Part shown: in pieces, positions 53,677-62,187 of the stretch | Position numbering within the stretch: the first letter of the stretch is position 1 | Layout of the letters: each line of letters starts with the position of its first letter | Origin: Thermococcus sp. 2319x1 | GTDB taxonomy: Archaea; Methanobacteriota_B; Thermococci; Thermococcales; Thermococcaceae | DNA length: 64,000 nucleotides | Direction of reading: 5' to 3' | Assembly: GCF_001484685.1 (NCBI RefSeq) | Contig: NZ_CP012200.1 | Coordinates: 862,321 to 926,320, forward strand | Notes under the pieces: model-generated | What the model saw: the letters and a program-made list of their open reading frames with translations, nothing else | What the model was told of the DNA's origin: nothing | Database searches by the model: none | Position numbers and translations under genes: made by a program

Positions 53677-54003
53677 GTGGGGCTGATAATCGACCCACAC
53701 GTATTGCGATCGTTGCACAGAAGCGAACTGAGGAAGAGAATACTTTTTTATCTAAATGAGATTTACCCTTCCGGGACTTATCTTTCAGAGATCGCTAGAG
53801 TTATCAGATCTGATCCATCAAATGTAAAGGGTGCCCTCGTTGGTATGGGTAACAGATACAACGGAGAGAGCTCTCTCGTCTATCTTGGACTTGTTGAAGA
53901 GGTCAATCAAGATGGTTTTCGATACTACAGGTTAACCGAATATGGGAAAAAAGTTGTAGAATTTCTAAAAACCTATCAAACCTATTACACCAGATTTATG
54001 TGA
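53677..54003 (+). CDS. earA: Archaellum operon regulator, EarA-like
   Basis: A 108-residue winged-helix protein: LRKRILFYLNEIYPSGTYLSEIARVIRSDPSNVKGAL is the helix-turn-helix, and LVYLGLVEEVNQDGFRYYRLTEYGKKVVEFL the wing. EarA, the archaellum activator described in methanococci, has relatives in Thermococcales ahead of the arl operon; place and fold agree. I chose GTG 53677 because GGGGTGAGG lies 6-14 bases before; TTG 53662 and GTG 53668 are possible. Confidence 0.7.
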   Translation: MGLIIDPHVLRSLHRSELRKRILFYLNEIYPSGTYLSEIARVIRSDPSNVKGALVGMGNRYNGESSLVYLGLVEEVNQDGFRYYRLTEYGKKVVEFLKTYQTYYTRFM

Positions 54004-54013
54004 GGTGCCAAAG

Positions 54014-54976
54014 ATGGAAAATCAAATAAAAAAGTTTGACTTTAATCTGGAAACTCTAATCGACTTTTTCTTCTTTAATGTAATAAGGATAGGTCTTGAG
54101 TTGGGTGTTTTTAGGAATATTGAGAAAGCTAAAACCCTTGAGGAGCTCTTAAATTCGATAGACGTTCAAAATAAGACCTACCTAAAATCACTCCTCAGCA
54201 CGTACTACAATCTCGGCATTATAGAGGTTAATGAAAGGGGAGTGAGCAGCAAAAAGTTTCTAAGAACATTTCTGCTTGAATATGATAGACTAAAGGATGT
54301 AATTCCGGAATGGATACCAATTCAAGATAAGATTGTTGAGATGGCCAACTATGCCTTCTTGTCATTTGAGAACTCCAAAGTGATGATGGACTTTGACAAA
54401 GATGCGGACTTCTGGGACATTCGACTTTCGAATCCCCTCAACGCCCTATACCGGGAGATAATGGCTGAAATAGGCAAGCTTAGGGATGGTCTCAGGGTTC
54501 TTGACTTGGGATGTGGTTCGGTCTCCCCGGTAGAGCTCGGGAGATATGTAGGTCCAAACGGGGAATACGTAGGTGTTGACTTCTCTCCGGGACTTTTAAG
54601 CATCGCCCAGCAAAGGGTTAAGGATTTGGGCATGGACTGGGTAAGTTTAAAGGAGATGGACATAAGAAACGTAATCCCAAAGAGAAAATACGATGTTGTA
54701 ATAATGAGCTTTGTGCTCGAGTACATTCCAGAAATTCACCAAACCGTGTCAAAAGCCCTTGACTTTGTCGATGAGGGCGGAAAGCTAATAATAGTGGAGC
54801 CCTTCAGAGAAAACTTTGAAAACATAGCCGCCTGGGAGTTCTTTGAAAGGCTAACCAAAGAATTTCACAGGTTCCCGAGAAAAGCAGACGTAATTGATGC
54901 CCTTGAATATTACGGAAAGGAAGCGAGGGTAAAGGAATACGGGAAGTCAATTCTTGTTCTCGAGCCCGTCTATTAA
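54014..54976 (+). CDS. SAM-dependent methyltransferase with winged-helix N-terminus
   Basis: A 320-residue protein. The first 110 residues have a wHTH-like dimerisation domain (FNVIRIGLELGVFRNIEKA), as in O-methyltransferases of the DhbB/TcmN type, followed by the SAM domain (LRVLDLGCGSVSPVELGRYV, YVGVDFSPGLLSIAQQRV, YDVVIMSFVLEYI). ATG 54014 follows GAGGTG. It lies between the regulator and archaellin. It might modify archaellin, its glycan, or a lipid; the sequence does not say. Confidence 0.75.
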   Translation: MENQIKKFDFNLETLIDFFFFNVIRIGLELGVFRNIEKAKTLEELLNSIDVQNKTYLKSLLSTYYNLGIIEVNERGVSSKKFLRTFLLEYDRLKDVIPEWIPIQDKIVEMANYAFLSFENSKVMMDFDKDADFWDIRLSNPLNALYREIMAEIGKLRDGLRVLDLGCGSVSPVELGRYVGPNGEYVGVDFSPGLLSIAQQRVKDLGMDWVSLKEMDIRNVIPKRKYDVVIMSFVLEYIPEIHQTVSKALDFVDEGGKLIIVEPFRENFENIAAWEFFERLTKEFHRFPRKADVIDALEYYGKEARVKEYGKSILVLEPVY

Positions 54977-55033
54977 TTTGAATTTTTGCCTGTCCTATTC
55001 TCGCATCGTTACTACTCAAAGTTAGTGGGCACC

Positions 55034-55052
55034 TACATATGTATCTACATGT
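55034..55052 (+). promoter_or_regulatory. Candidate EarA boxes upstream of archaellin
   Basis: TACATATGTA at 55034-55043 contains TACATA on both strands, followed by TACATGT at 55046-55052. EarA boxes in methanococci are, as I recall, TACATA-like repeats upstream of the BRE/TATA. Here they lie about 30 bases upstream of the TATA box. Confidence 0.45.
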
Positions 55053-55080
55053 GCAAAAACCAATGTAAAAACAAAAAATT

Positions 55081-55090
55081 GCTTTATATC
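55081..55090 (+). promoter_or_regulatory. Promoter of the archaellum operon
   Basis: GCTTTATATC, a strong TATA element; the transcript would start near 55112, leaving a leader of about 28 bases with GGAGGTG. Confidence 0.65.
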
Positions 55091-55139
55091 CCAGCTGTTC
55101 TAACATATATTGCAAAACTTCCAATGGAGGTGCCAAGAG

Positions 55140-55790
55140 ATGAAGGAGATTTTTGGTAGGAAGAGGGGTGCCGTTGGTATTGGCACCCTGATAGTGTTCA
55201 TAGCCATGGTGTTAGTAGCTGCAGTAGCTGCAGCAGTACTCATCAACACCAGCGGCTACCTCCAGCAGAGAGCAGAAGCTACAGGAAGGCAAACAACAAA
55301 AGAAGTAGCAAGCGGTCTGAAGATTGACAAAGTTACGGGACATGTGAACACATCATATACCGGAATAGACAAACTTGCTATATATATCTCACCAAACGCA
55401 GGAAGTGAAGCAATCGACCTAAGTCAAGCCAAAGTGTACATAAGTGATGGAACCAACGCCTATGTACTTAGCTATAATTCCAGCGCATTTACAGATGATA
55501 GCACTTTTGACGGAAATGTCTTTGGAAATGCAACGAATTATCCCACAACTAAAACATTTGGAGTAATAGTAGTTCAAGATGCCGATGGCTCACTCACCTC
55601 AAGCAATCCAACTATTAATGCCGGTGATATTGTAATTCTCACTGTGAATGCAAATTCCGTATTTGGCAGTGCAATCCCAACAAGAACCGAAGTCACAATC
55701 GAAGTTAGACCAGAATTTGGTGCTCCAGGATTCACTAAGGTCGTCACACCTCCAAGCTATGGAACCAAAAATATAATAGAGCTTAAGTGA
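55140..55790 (+). CDS. arlB: Archaellin
   Basis: A 216-residue filament protein. The class III signal peptide ends KRG, with cleavage by the prepilin-type peptidase before AVGIGTLIVFIAMVLVAAVAAAVLI, the conserved hydrophobic helix that packs in the filament core. The C-terminal beta domain has several N-glycosylation sequons (NTS, NSS, NAT). ATG 55140 follows GGAGGTG. It is the only archaellin gene here, while many Thermococcus species have several. Confidence 0.95.
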   Translation: MKEIFGRKRGAVGIGTLIVFIAMVLVAAVAAAVLINTSGYLQQRAEATGRQTTKEVASGLKIDKVTGHVNTSYTGIDKLAIYISPNAGSEAIDLSQAKVYISDGTNAYVLSYNSSAFTDDSTFDGNVFGNATNYPTTKTFGVIVVQDADGSLTSSNPTINAGDIVILTVNANSVFGSAIPTRTEVTIEVRPEFGAPGFTKVVTPPSYGTKNIIELK

Positions 55791-55840
55791 CGCCAGTTCT
55801 TTTGATTTTTCTTTACATTCTCTTTATTCCACTAACCTTT
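55791..55840 (+). terminator. Pyrimidine-rich partial terminator after archaellin
   Basis: TTCTTTTGATTTTTCTTTACATTC follows the arlB stop. It would stop part of the transcripts and so leave archaellin in excess over the motor genes, as is known for these operons. Confidence 0.4.
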
Positions 55841-55853
55841 GGAGGAACCAGCA

Positions 55854-56348
55854 ATGTCGTTCAGCTATTTGAAAGAGAAGTTCAAGAAAAAGCCAGAGGA
55901 GCAGAAGGAAGATAGGGGAGAAGACAAGCTGGAGCTCGCATTGGGCGAAGAGCCTCAAGTGCCAGAGGAGCAGAAGAGAGAGGAAGAAGAAAGGCTGACC
56001 ATGGTAATGAACAGGTTAAATGAAATCGAAAACGAGCTTCCGAGAATTAAGGTAAACATCGACACCCTAAAAAGCCAGATTCAGGAGCTCAGGGAAGACA
56101 TAGAAAAGCTCGACAAGACAATCAAAGACGTTATGATGCTTTACGAAGTCGTCTCCCAAGAGATCAATCCTTTCAGAGACTTAGAGAGCGAGAACCCAAT
56201 AATGAAAGAAATCCACGAGTTAAAGCAGGAGATCGATGACATTAGAAAGGAGATAGCCCAGATAAAGGCAGATTTAAGGCTGCTCTCCTACCACGGTGTT
56301 GACCTGGATAGGATAATCTATGAAGCAATTTCGGAGGGAGAAGCATGA
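55854..56348 (+). CDS. arlC: Archaellum protein ArlC
   Basis: A 164-residue protein, acidic at first (KKPEEQKEDRGEDKLELAL) and then a long coiled coil (LNEIENELPRIKVNIDTLKSQIQELREDIEKLDKT). ArlC with ArlD/E forms the cytosolic ring linking the motor to chemotaxis. ATG 55854 follows GGAGG; it overlaps arlD by 4 bases. Confidence 0.87.
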   Translation: MSFSYLKEKFKKKPEEQKEDRGEDKLELALGEEPQVPEEQKREEEERLTMVMNRLNEIENELPRIKVNIDTLKSQIQELREDIEKLDKTIKDVMMLYEVVSQEINPFRDLESENPIMKEIHELKQEIDDIRKEIAQIKADLRLLSYHGVDLDRIIYEAISEGEA

Positions 56349-57163
56349 TCACTGAAAATGAAATAGACGCAAAGCTCCAACAACTTCAAGGGAAAGTGCC
56401 GAGTGTCCTCATCAAGGACCTAAGGGACAAGCTGGTTTCAAAGATGGACATACTAACGCCTGAACAGGTTGATGTTATAATAAAAAAGGTGCTTGAAAAC
56501 TATTCAAGCCAAGTTGAGAGGCTTAAGAGATTAGACAAAAGAATAGAGGAAATAGGGAAGTATTTGGAAGAAATAAGGGAGAGATTATCAGAAAGTCGGA
56601 GCCCCCTTGAGAGGCAGAATACAGGAATCGCAGAAAGTTCAATCAGCTGGGAACCACAAAGAATTGAGTTTGAAAGGGTTGAACCCCCGAAGGAGGAGAG
56701 GGAATTTGAAGAAGAGGGTGAGAGGGAGTTTTCAATGACTGAGGAAATTCAAATCCCCAAAGAAATAAGGGATGTATTGATAACACCCACAAAAAGCAGG
56801 GCAAGATTGGAAAAACTCCCTGACGATGCACTCTCCACGATGATAGCCTTAAAGTGGCTGGGATTCCTTATAGAGAGAGCGGGAATGCAGAATCTGGAGA
56901 ACGTGCTCGAGTTTTACTATACAATAGGTTGGATATCCGAAGAAGTCCTTGAGGCACTGTTAAAGTATGCAAATGGCACAAGACCCCATCAGAGAGAGCC
57001 AAACTGGAAGCCTGACGACAAGCTTACTATTCAGGATCACCTGATATCCTTGCTCTTCATCGAGAGGCTAAGGGGAACAAGAATAACTCCAGAGGTTCTA
57101 AACTCCATTGAGAGAGAACTGAAGATGATGACCAAGATACTGGAACATGTTTATGGGGTTTAG
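56345..57163 (+). CDS. arlD: Archaellum protein ArlD/E
   Basis: A 272-residue protein: a coiled-coil N-terminal half (VERLKRLDKRIEEIGKYLEEIRERL), an acidic linker (EEREFEEEGEREF), and the conserved ArlD/E C-terminal domain (KLPDDALSTMIALKWLGFLIERAGMQNLENVLEFYYTIGWISEEV). It acts with ArlC as the switch complex. A GGGG-rich site upstream and overlap with arlC mark coupling. Confidence 0.9.
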   Translation: MITENEIDAKLQQLQGKVPSVLIKDLRDKLVSKMDILTPEQVDVIIKKVLENYSSQVERLKRLDKRIEEIGKYLEEIRERLSESRSPLERQNTGIAESSISWEPQRIEFERVEPPKEEREFEEEGEREFSMTEEIQIPKEIRDVLITPTKSRARLEKLPDDALSTMIALKWLGFLIERAGMQNLENVLEFYYTIGWISEEVLEALLKYANGTRPHQREPNWKPDDKLTIQDHLISLLFIERLRGTRITPEVLNSIERELKMMTKILEHVYGV

Positions 57164-57173
57164 GGGATAGGGT

Positions 57174-57689
57174 ATGGGATTCAGCGTATCCGCAAGCTTC
57201 GCCGTAATACTTATCGCATCCATAGTGGCGTTTGGAACACTTTATTTGTCCCTTGAAAACAGCTATCTCTCGGTGGCGAACTCAGTAGAGGTGTATAAGG
57301 AATCTTTCGTAAAGAGACAGACCTCAAGATTATCCCTTTACAGCTACTCCTACACTGATCCGGGTTCAGAATCATCAATATACTCCATAACGTTCAATAT
57401 TACCAATAACGGCTCTACCCTATCCCCTAAATATTGGAATTTCATCAGGGATGGAAGATTGAAAAATCCCGACGGCTCAACCCTCATCGTCGAAAACAAA
57501 TCCTTTCTCCTCCCTGGGGAGCATATAAGCGTTACAACAACTGAGATTAAAGATAACGATGTTCACAGCCTAGTGATAGCTACCGAAACCGGATGTTCCT
57601 TGAAGATAGAATGGAGATGGGTATGGCTGGACCAAAACCAGACGATAGGGGAGCCCTCTATAGTTGGAACCTCATGGTACTGCAACTAG
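57174..57689 (+). CDS. arlF: Archaellum stator protein ArlF
   Basis: A 171-residue protein with one N-terminal membrane helix (SASFAVILIASIVAFGTLYLSL) and an outer beta-sandwich domain (IYSITFNITNNGSTLSPKYWNF). ArlF binds the S-layer and fixes the motor. The next gene codes for its partner ArlG. Confidence 0.9.
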   Translation: MGFSVSASFAVILIASIVAFGTLYLSLENSYLSVANSVEVYKESFVKRQTSRLSLYSYSYTDPGSESSIYSITFNITNNGSTLSPKYWNFIRDGRLKNPDGSTLIVENKSFLLPGEHISVTTTEIKDNDVHSLVIATETGCSLKIEWRWVWLDQNQTIGEPSIVGTSWYCN

Positions 57690-57698
57690 GTGAGTATC

Positions 57699-58139
57699 AT
57701 GGCAAGTTCAGTGGTTTCAGAGATTATACTCTTCATAGTCTCACTCCTCGTCGCCGCAACGGTGGCAGGGGGGCTTTACGTTGTTACGCAAGATCTAGCC
57801 GATGGAATAACGTATAGAGGAACCACAATAGCCAAGAATCTCAGAACAGACTTCACAATAATAAACGATCCGGAAAACATTCCGGTGTCAGGAGGGGCAT
57901 ATGTATTTTACATAAAAAATACGGGAAGTGAGACCTTCCCTTTCACCTCCGATACCGTTGTGGTTTTCATCGACGGAAACCTCATACCGGCTTCAAACCT
58001 CACTCTAACCCCCTCACTATTAGCCCCCCATAACGTTGGAGAGCTAAAGGTGGCAACCACATTATCAGCTGGATATCACAAGCTCGTGGTAGTAATTGAA
58101 AACGGAAAGCAGAGGGAGTTTGTATTCAAAATAGGGTGA
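57699..58139 (+). CDS. arlG: Archaellum stator protein ArlG
   Basis: A 146-residue protein, N-terminal helix (SEIILFIVSLLVAATVAGGLYVV) and outer beta domain (GAYVFYIKNTGSETFPFTSDTVVVFIDG). It forms filaments capped by ArlF that brace the motor in the pseudoperiplasm. ATG 57699 lies after AGGTGAG; GTG 57690 is possible. Confidence 0.9.
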   Translation: MASSVVSEIILFIVSLLVAATVAGGLYVVTQDLADGITYRGTTIAKNLRTDFTIINDPENIPVSGGAYVFYIKNTGSETFPFTSDTVVVFIDGNLIPASNLTLTPSLLAPHNVGELKVATTLSAGYHKLVVVIENGKQREFVFKIG

Positions 58140-58144
58140 TGACT

Positions 58145-58840
58145 ATGGCACATTTGCTGAAAATCCAGATACCCAACGATGAGCTCCACAGGAGACTTGG
58201 GGGTGGCATCCCCTCTGGAAGCATAGTCCTGATAGAAGGTGAGAGGGGTACCGGTAAGTCTATCTTCTCTCAACGCCTTGCTTATGGGTTTTTGAGAAAC
58301 GACGTTTCTGTTAGCTATGTTTCAACCCAGCTAACTACCCCCGAGTTCATAAATCAGATGGAATCACTTGGCTATAGTGTAATCCCCTTTCTGATAAAGA
58401 GAAAACTCCTCTTTGTATCCCTCTATCCTCTTCTCAGCAGCGTTTCCAAGAGAGAGAAATTCTTACCCAGATTTTTGAGTGAAGAGAGACTCTGGGAAAA
58501 GGACGTCATTATTATAGACTCACTTGCCCCTATTTTACCCCCAAAGTTAAATGAAGATACGCTCAGGCAATTCACAGAACACCTCAAAAAGCTCAGCGCT
58601 CTGAACAAGGTGATAATACTAACTTCAAGCCCCAATGGAATTGAACCTTCTGCCCTTTCCGTGCTGGAAGAAATCTCTACAATGCTGATAAGACTCCAAG
58701 TGAAAGTTTTTGGGGGGGATTTAAAGAACTCCGCTACCATAATCAAGTACAACAACGCTATGGGGATCTTCCAAAAGATAATTCCATTCAGAGTTGAACC
58801 GAAGGCAGGATTCATCGTGGAGATAGCCGCGGTGGTGTGA
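58145..58840 (+). CDS. arlH: Archaellum motor regulator ArlH
   Basis: A 231-residue RecA/KaiC-like ATPase. Walker A is GERGTGKS (32-39) and Walker B DVIIIDSLAP. Nucleotide binding to ArlH controls its interaction with ArlI. It lacks a second KaiC domain. ATG 58145 follows GGTGATGAC. Confidence 0.93.
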   Translation: MAHLLKIQIPNDELHRRLGGGIPSGSIVLIEGERGTGKSIFSQRLAYGFLRNDVSVSYVSTQLTTPEFINQMESLGYSVIPFLIKRKLLFVSLYPLLSSVSKREKFLPRFLSEERLWEKDVIIIDSLAPILPPKLNEDTLRQFTEHLKKLSALNKVIILTSSPNGIEPSALSVLEEISTMLIRLQVKVFGGDLKNSATIIKYNNAMGIFQKIIPFRVEPKAGFIVEIAAVV

Positions 58841-58841
58841 G

Positions 58842-60467
58842 ATGGCAGAAAGAACTAGTGAAACCCTCGAAACCGCAATGGCAAGGAATCCTCACTTGAG
58901 GGAATACGTCGAAGACTTCGCTAGGAAATACGGCAAGATGCCGGAGTTTCACGTTCAGCTCAGCAGGGATATGAAGGAGATAAAATACCCGAACATAATA
59001 TACCCAGTTGGGGATCCAATTTTTGTCCACATCTACGGAGATCCCAAAACCGAGAAGAGATATATTGTGATAGAGCCCAGAATCCAAAATGCTGAGGAGA
59101 AGGCAAAGTATGAATTGGTAAAAGAAAAAATTCTTGAGCTGGCTCCCACCAAGGTCGTTCCCGAAGAGAGGGAAGAGTTTGAAATATTTCTCGACGAGCT
59201 ATATAACGAAGCCCTAAAAAAAATCAACGGTGGAGGTTTATTCTCCAGAAACAGTGTGAAATTAACTCAAAGAGAGATAGAAAAATTTAGGTATCTGCTG
59301 AAAAGAGACATAATCGGTATTGGGCCTCTGGAGGTTTTAATCAGAGACCCATATATCGAGGATATACACATAATCGGTGCCGATTACATCTCCCTAATAC
59401 ACAAGATCTTCGAGGCACTGCCCACCAACATAACCTTCGAAAGCAACATAGCCCTGGCGGATTACTTTAAGGCCTTGAGTGAGAGAATCGGAAGGCCCGT
59501 AAGTGACAAGAATCCAATTGTCGATGGAACCCTTCCCGATGGCTCGAGAATAAACATCATATACAGCCCAGACGTTAGCATAAAGGGTCCCTCAGCGACG
59601 ATAAGAAAATTCTCCGCAACTCCTATAAGCGTTGTCCAGCTCGTAAAATGGAACACATTCTCAGCTGAAATTGCCGCTTACCTGTGGCTTGCCTTGGAGT
59701 ATGGAATGAGCATATTTGTGTGTGGTGAAACGGCAAGTGGAAAAACAACGACTTTGAACTCCATCATCCCTTTCATAAAACCTCAAGCGAAGATATTCAC
59801 CGCTGAGGATACTCCGGAGGTTGTTGTGCCACATCCAACATGGCAGAGGCTAACGACAAGAGAAAGAGGGCCCGAGGAGAGCAGAGTAACGCTCTTTGAC
59901 CTCCTTAAGGCTGCTTTAAGATCGAGGCCCAACTACATCATAGTTGGTGAGATAAGAGGTGCGGAAGGAGCAATAGCCTTTCAGGCAATGCAGACCGGAC
60001 ACCCGGTTATGGCTACGTTTCACGCGGGTGATGTTAAGAAGATGATACAGCGTTTTACCGGACACCCCATAAACGTCCCCGTAACCTTCATAGATAACCT
60101 CAACATTGCCCTTTTCCAGCAGGCAGTTTACGTAAAGGGAAAGTTCCTGAGGAGAGTCCTCAGTGTAGTGGAGATAGAGGGCTACTATGAAGAACTCGGA
60201 GGAGTTGCTACGAGGAGTGTTTTTGAATGGGATTCAGTCAGCGATAAGCACATCTTCAGAGGAATGAACAACTCCTACATTTTGGAGAGAAAAATAGCGG
60301 AAGTAGCTGGCTATGAAGACCCAAAAGACATCTACAACGAGCTGTTTTTGAGGGCAAGGATAATCCAGAGAATGGCGGAGCTGGGAATAACGGACTACTG
60401 GGATGTCTATAGGGAGATAAAGAACTTCTATGAAAAGGGCATACAAGGATTGAGCTTTAGGCTTTAG
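58842..60467 (+). CDS. arlI: Archaellum motor ATPase ArlI
   Basis: A 541-residue type II/IV secretion ATPase driving both assembly and rotation. An N-terminal region of about 100 residues precedes the VirB11-like domain: Walker A FVCGETASGKTTTLNS near 293, the Asp box TAEDTPEVVVPHP, Walker B NYIIVGEIRGAEG and the His box GHPVMATFHAG. It starts two bases after the arlH stop. Confidence 0.95.
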   Translation: MAERTSETLETAMARNPHLREYVEDFARKYGKMPEFHVQLSRDMKEIKYPNIIYPVGDPIFVHIYGDPKTEKRYIVIEPRIQNAEEKAKYELVKEKILELAPTKVVPEEREEFEIFLDELYNEALKKINGGGLFSRNSVKLTQREIEKFRYLLKRDIIGIGPLEVLIRDPYIEDIHIIGADYISLIHKIFEALPTNITFESNIALADYFKALSERIGRPVSDKNPIVDGTLPDGSRINIIYSPDVSIKGPSATIRKFSATPISVVQLVKWNTFSAEIAAYLWLALEYGMSIFVCGETASGKTTTLNSIIPFIKPQAKIFTAEDTPEVVVPHPTWQRLTTRERGPEESRVTLFDLLKAALRSRPNYIIVGEIRGAEGAIAFQAMQTGHPVMATFHAGDVKKMIQRFTGHPINVPVTFIDNLNIALFQQAVYVKGKFLRRVLSVVEIEGYYEELGGVATRSVFEWDSVSDKHIFRGMNNSYILERKIAEVAGYEDPKDIYNELFLRARIIQRMAELGITDYWDVYREIKNFYEKGIQGLSFRL

Positions 60468-60477
60468 GTGAGGTAGA

Positions 60478-62187
60478 ATGCCAAAACAAAAGGCCAACAT
60501 ATTCGTGCAGGCAGATCTGGACATGAAAACTTACGTGAGAAGAATATTAGCGCCAAGCATAGTGGCCAGTGTAGTTCTTTTTGTCGTGCTCTCGCTTCTC
60601 ACAACGTTTATCTCAACCTCCTCTATGATCAGAATAGCACTCTATGCAATTTCCCTGCTTCCCCTGATATATGCCTTTATGCACCCCTACTCCGTCGCAA
60701 GTGGAAAGAGGGTCAAGATAAACTCAAAAATTCCCTACTTTGTGACGTATTTTGCCGTTCTCTCAACAAGTGAAGTTGGTAGAGACGAGTTAATCTTGAA
60801 TCTAGCAAAGGAAAAGGTGCTTGAGCCTATTTCCAGAGACATGGAGAAGATTTACTACCTAATAGCAAAGTTCAACAGGGGAATGCCAGAGGCTTTTAGG
60901 TTCCTTGCAAAAAGGACTCCAAGCAAAGTATTCTCGGACTTTCTTGAGAGGCTTGCATATTCCCTTGACAGCGGTGTGGAGTTAAAAGACTACCTGTTGC
61001 AAGAACAAAAAATTGTGATGGACGATTATCAGACGTTTTATGAGGGTGCTCTTTACGATCTGGATGTCTTTAAGGAAGTCTACAGCTCACTTATAATCTC
61101 CGTGGTGTTTATGGTAACTTTCATCATAATAGGACCCATAATAACCGGTCAAGACTTGGTAACACTAACGATTTTTACATTCATTCTGGTTATGGTGGTT
61201 GAGATAGGGGTTCTTATTCTAATAAAACACAAAATGCCCGAAGATAGCATATGGGCCAGCAACGCCATGAACGCAGAAAGAAGGGCTAAAGTTACCAAGG
61301 GGGCCCTAATATCAATCACCGGAACTGTAGTCGTTGCCCTTTTGTATCTTTTTGTACTGAGAGTTAGGTTCAACATCCCGATGGAGATAGCGTTGGCCTT
61401 GATTATGAGTCCCTTGGCTTATATAGGCTATGTCCTCACAAAAGAAGAGGAAAACATTCTAATAAAAGATGAAAACTTCCCAGCATTTATGAGAAGCCTC
61501 AGCTCATCTTTAGCAGCAAGTGGGGCATCCATGGCATTAGTTTTGAAATATCTCAGCTCTCATGACTTCGGAACGCTGACAAAAGACATCAAAAACCTGA
61601 ATAAAAGAATATCCCTAAAAATAGACGACACAAAATCTTGGAAGTATTTTGTCTCAGATACGGGAAGCTGGCTCATAGACATCTTCTCCGATATATTTAG
61701 AAAGAGCCTCCATCTAGGAGCAGATCCAGACTACGTGGGAAGGGTAATCTCAAACAACTTTGAAAGACTCCTCAGGCTAAGAAGGAAAAGGAAGCAGAGT
61801 GTGGCAAGCTTTAAGGGTGTAATATACGGTGTTACGGGAGCCTTTGCCTTCTCAGTTGCAGCTGCATTTCAGGTTGCAGTTTATATGACCCACTTATTCT
61901 CCAACATCCAGCTTCCGGGGGAGTTCATTCAGGATATCCTTTTTATACCAAGTGCCAGGGGTCTTCAACTAACCAACTATATTCTGATCTCGATACTTCT
62001 GCTTCACTCATTGCTCTCAGCGTTTTCAATAAAAATCGCAGACGGTGGACATCTGGGCATAGCCCTTTATTACTTTGTAATACTCACATGGATGTCTGCC
62101 ATAGGTCTTTATCTCGGTGAGTTTGTGATGGGGAAGATGATGAGTTTTTCAGGGTTGATACTACCTCTAATGGGGGTGGGACTGTGA
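60478..62187 (+). CDS. arlJ: Archaellum membrane platform ArlJ
   Basis: A 569-residue polytopic protein of the GspF/TadC class. Two helices lie near the N-terminus (28-75), a cytosolic domain follows, then groups of helices around 200-265 and 280-320, a second cytosolic basic domain (ERLLRLRRKRKQSVASFKG), and three or more helices to the end. It anchors ArlI and the filament base. Its stop overlaps the next gene. Confidence 0.93.
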   Translation: MPKQKANIFVQADLDMKTYVRRILAPSIVASVVLFVVLSLLTTFISTSSMIRIALYAISLLPLIYAFMHPYSVASGKRVKINSKIPYFVTYFAVLSTSEVGRDELILNLAKEKVLEPISRDMEKIYYLIAKFNRGMPEAFRFLAKRTPSKVFSDFLERLAYSLDSGVELKDYLLQEQKIVMDDYQTFYEGALYDLDVFKEVYSSLIISVVFMVTFIIIGPIITGQDLVTLTIFTFILVMVVEIGVLILIKHKMPEDSIWASNAMNAERRAKVTKGALISITGTVVVALLYLFVLRVRFNIPMEIALALIMSPLAYIGYVLTKEEENILIKDENFPAFMRSLSSSLAASGASMALVLKYLSSHDFGTLTKDIKNLNKRISLKIDDTKSWKYFVSDTGSWLIDIFSDIFRKSLHLGADPDYVGRVISNNFERLLRLRRKRKQSVASFKGVIYGVTGAFAFSVAAAFQVAVYMTHLFSNIQLPGEFIQDILFIPSARGLQLTNYILISILLLHSLLSAFSIKIADGGHLGIALYYFVILTWMSAIGLYLGEFVMGKMMSFSGLILPLMGVGL

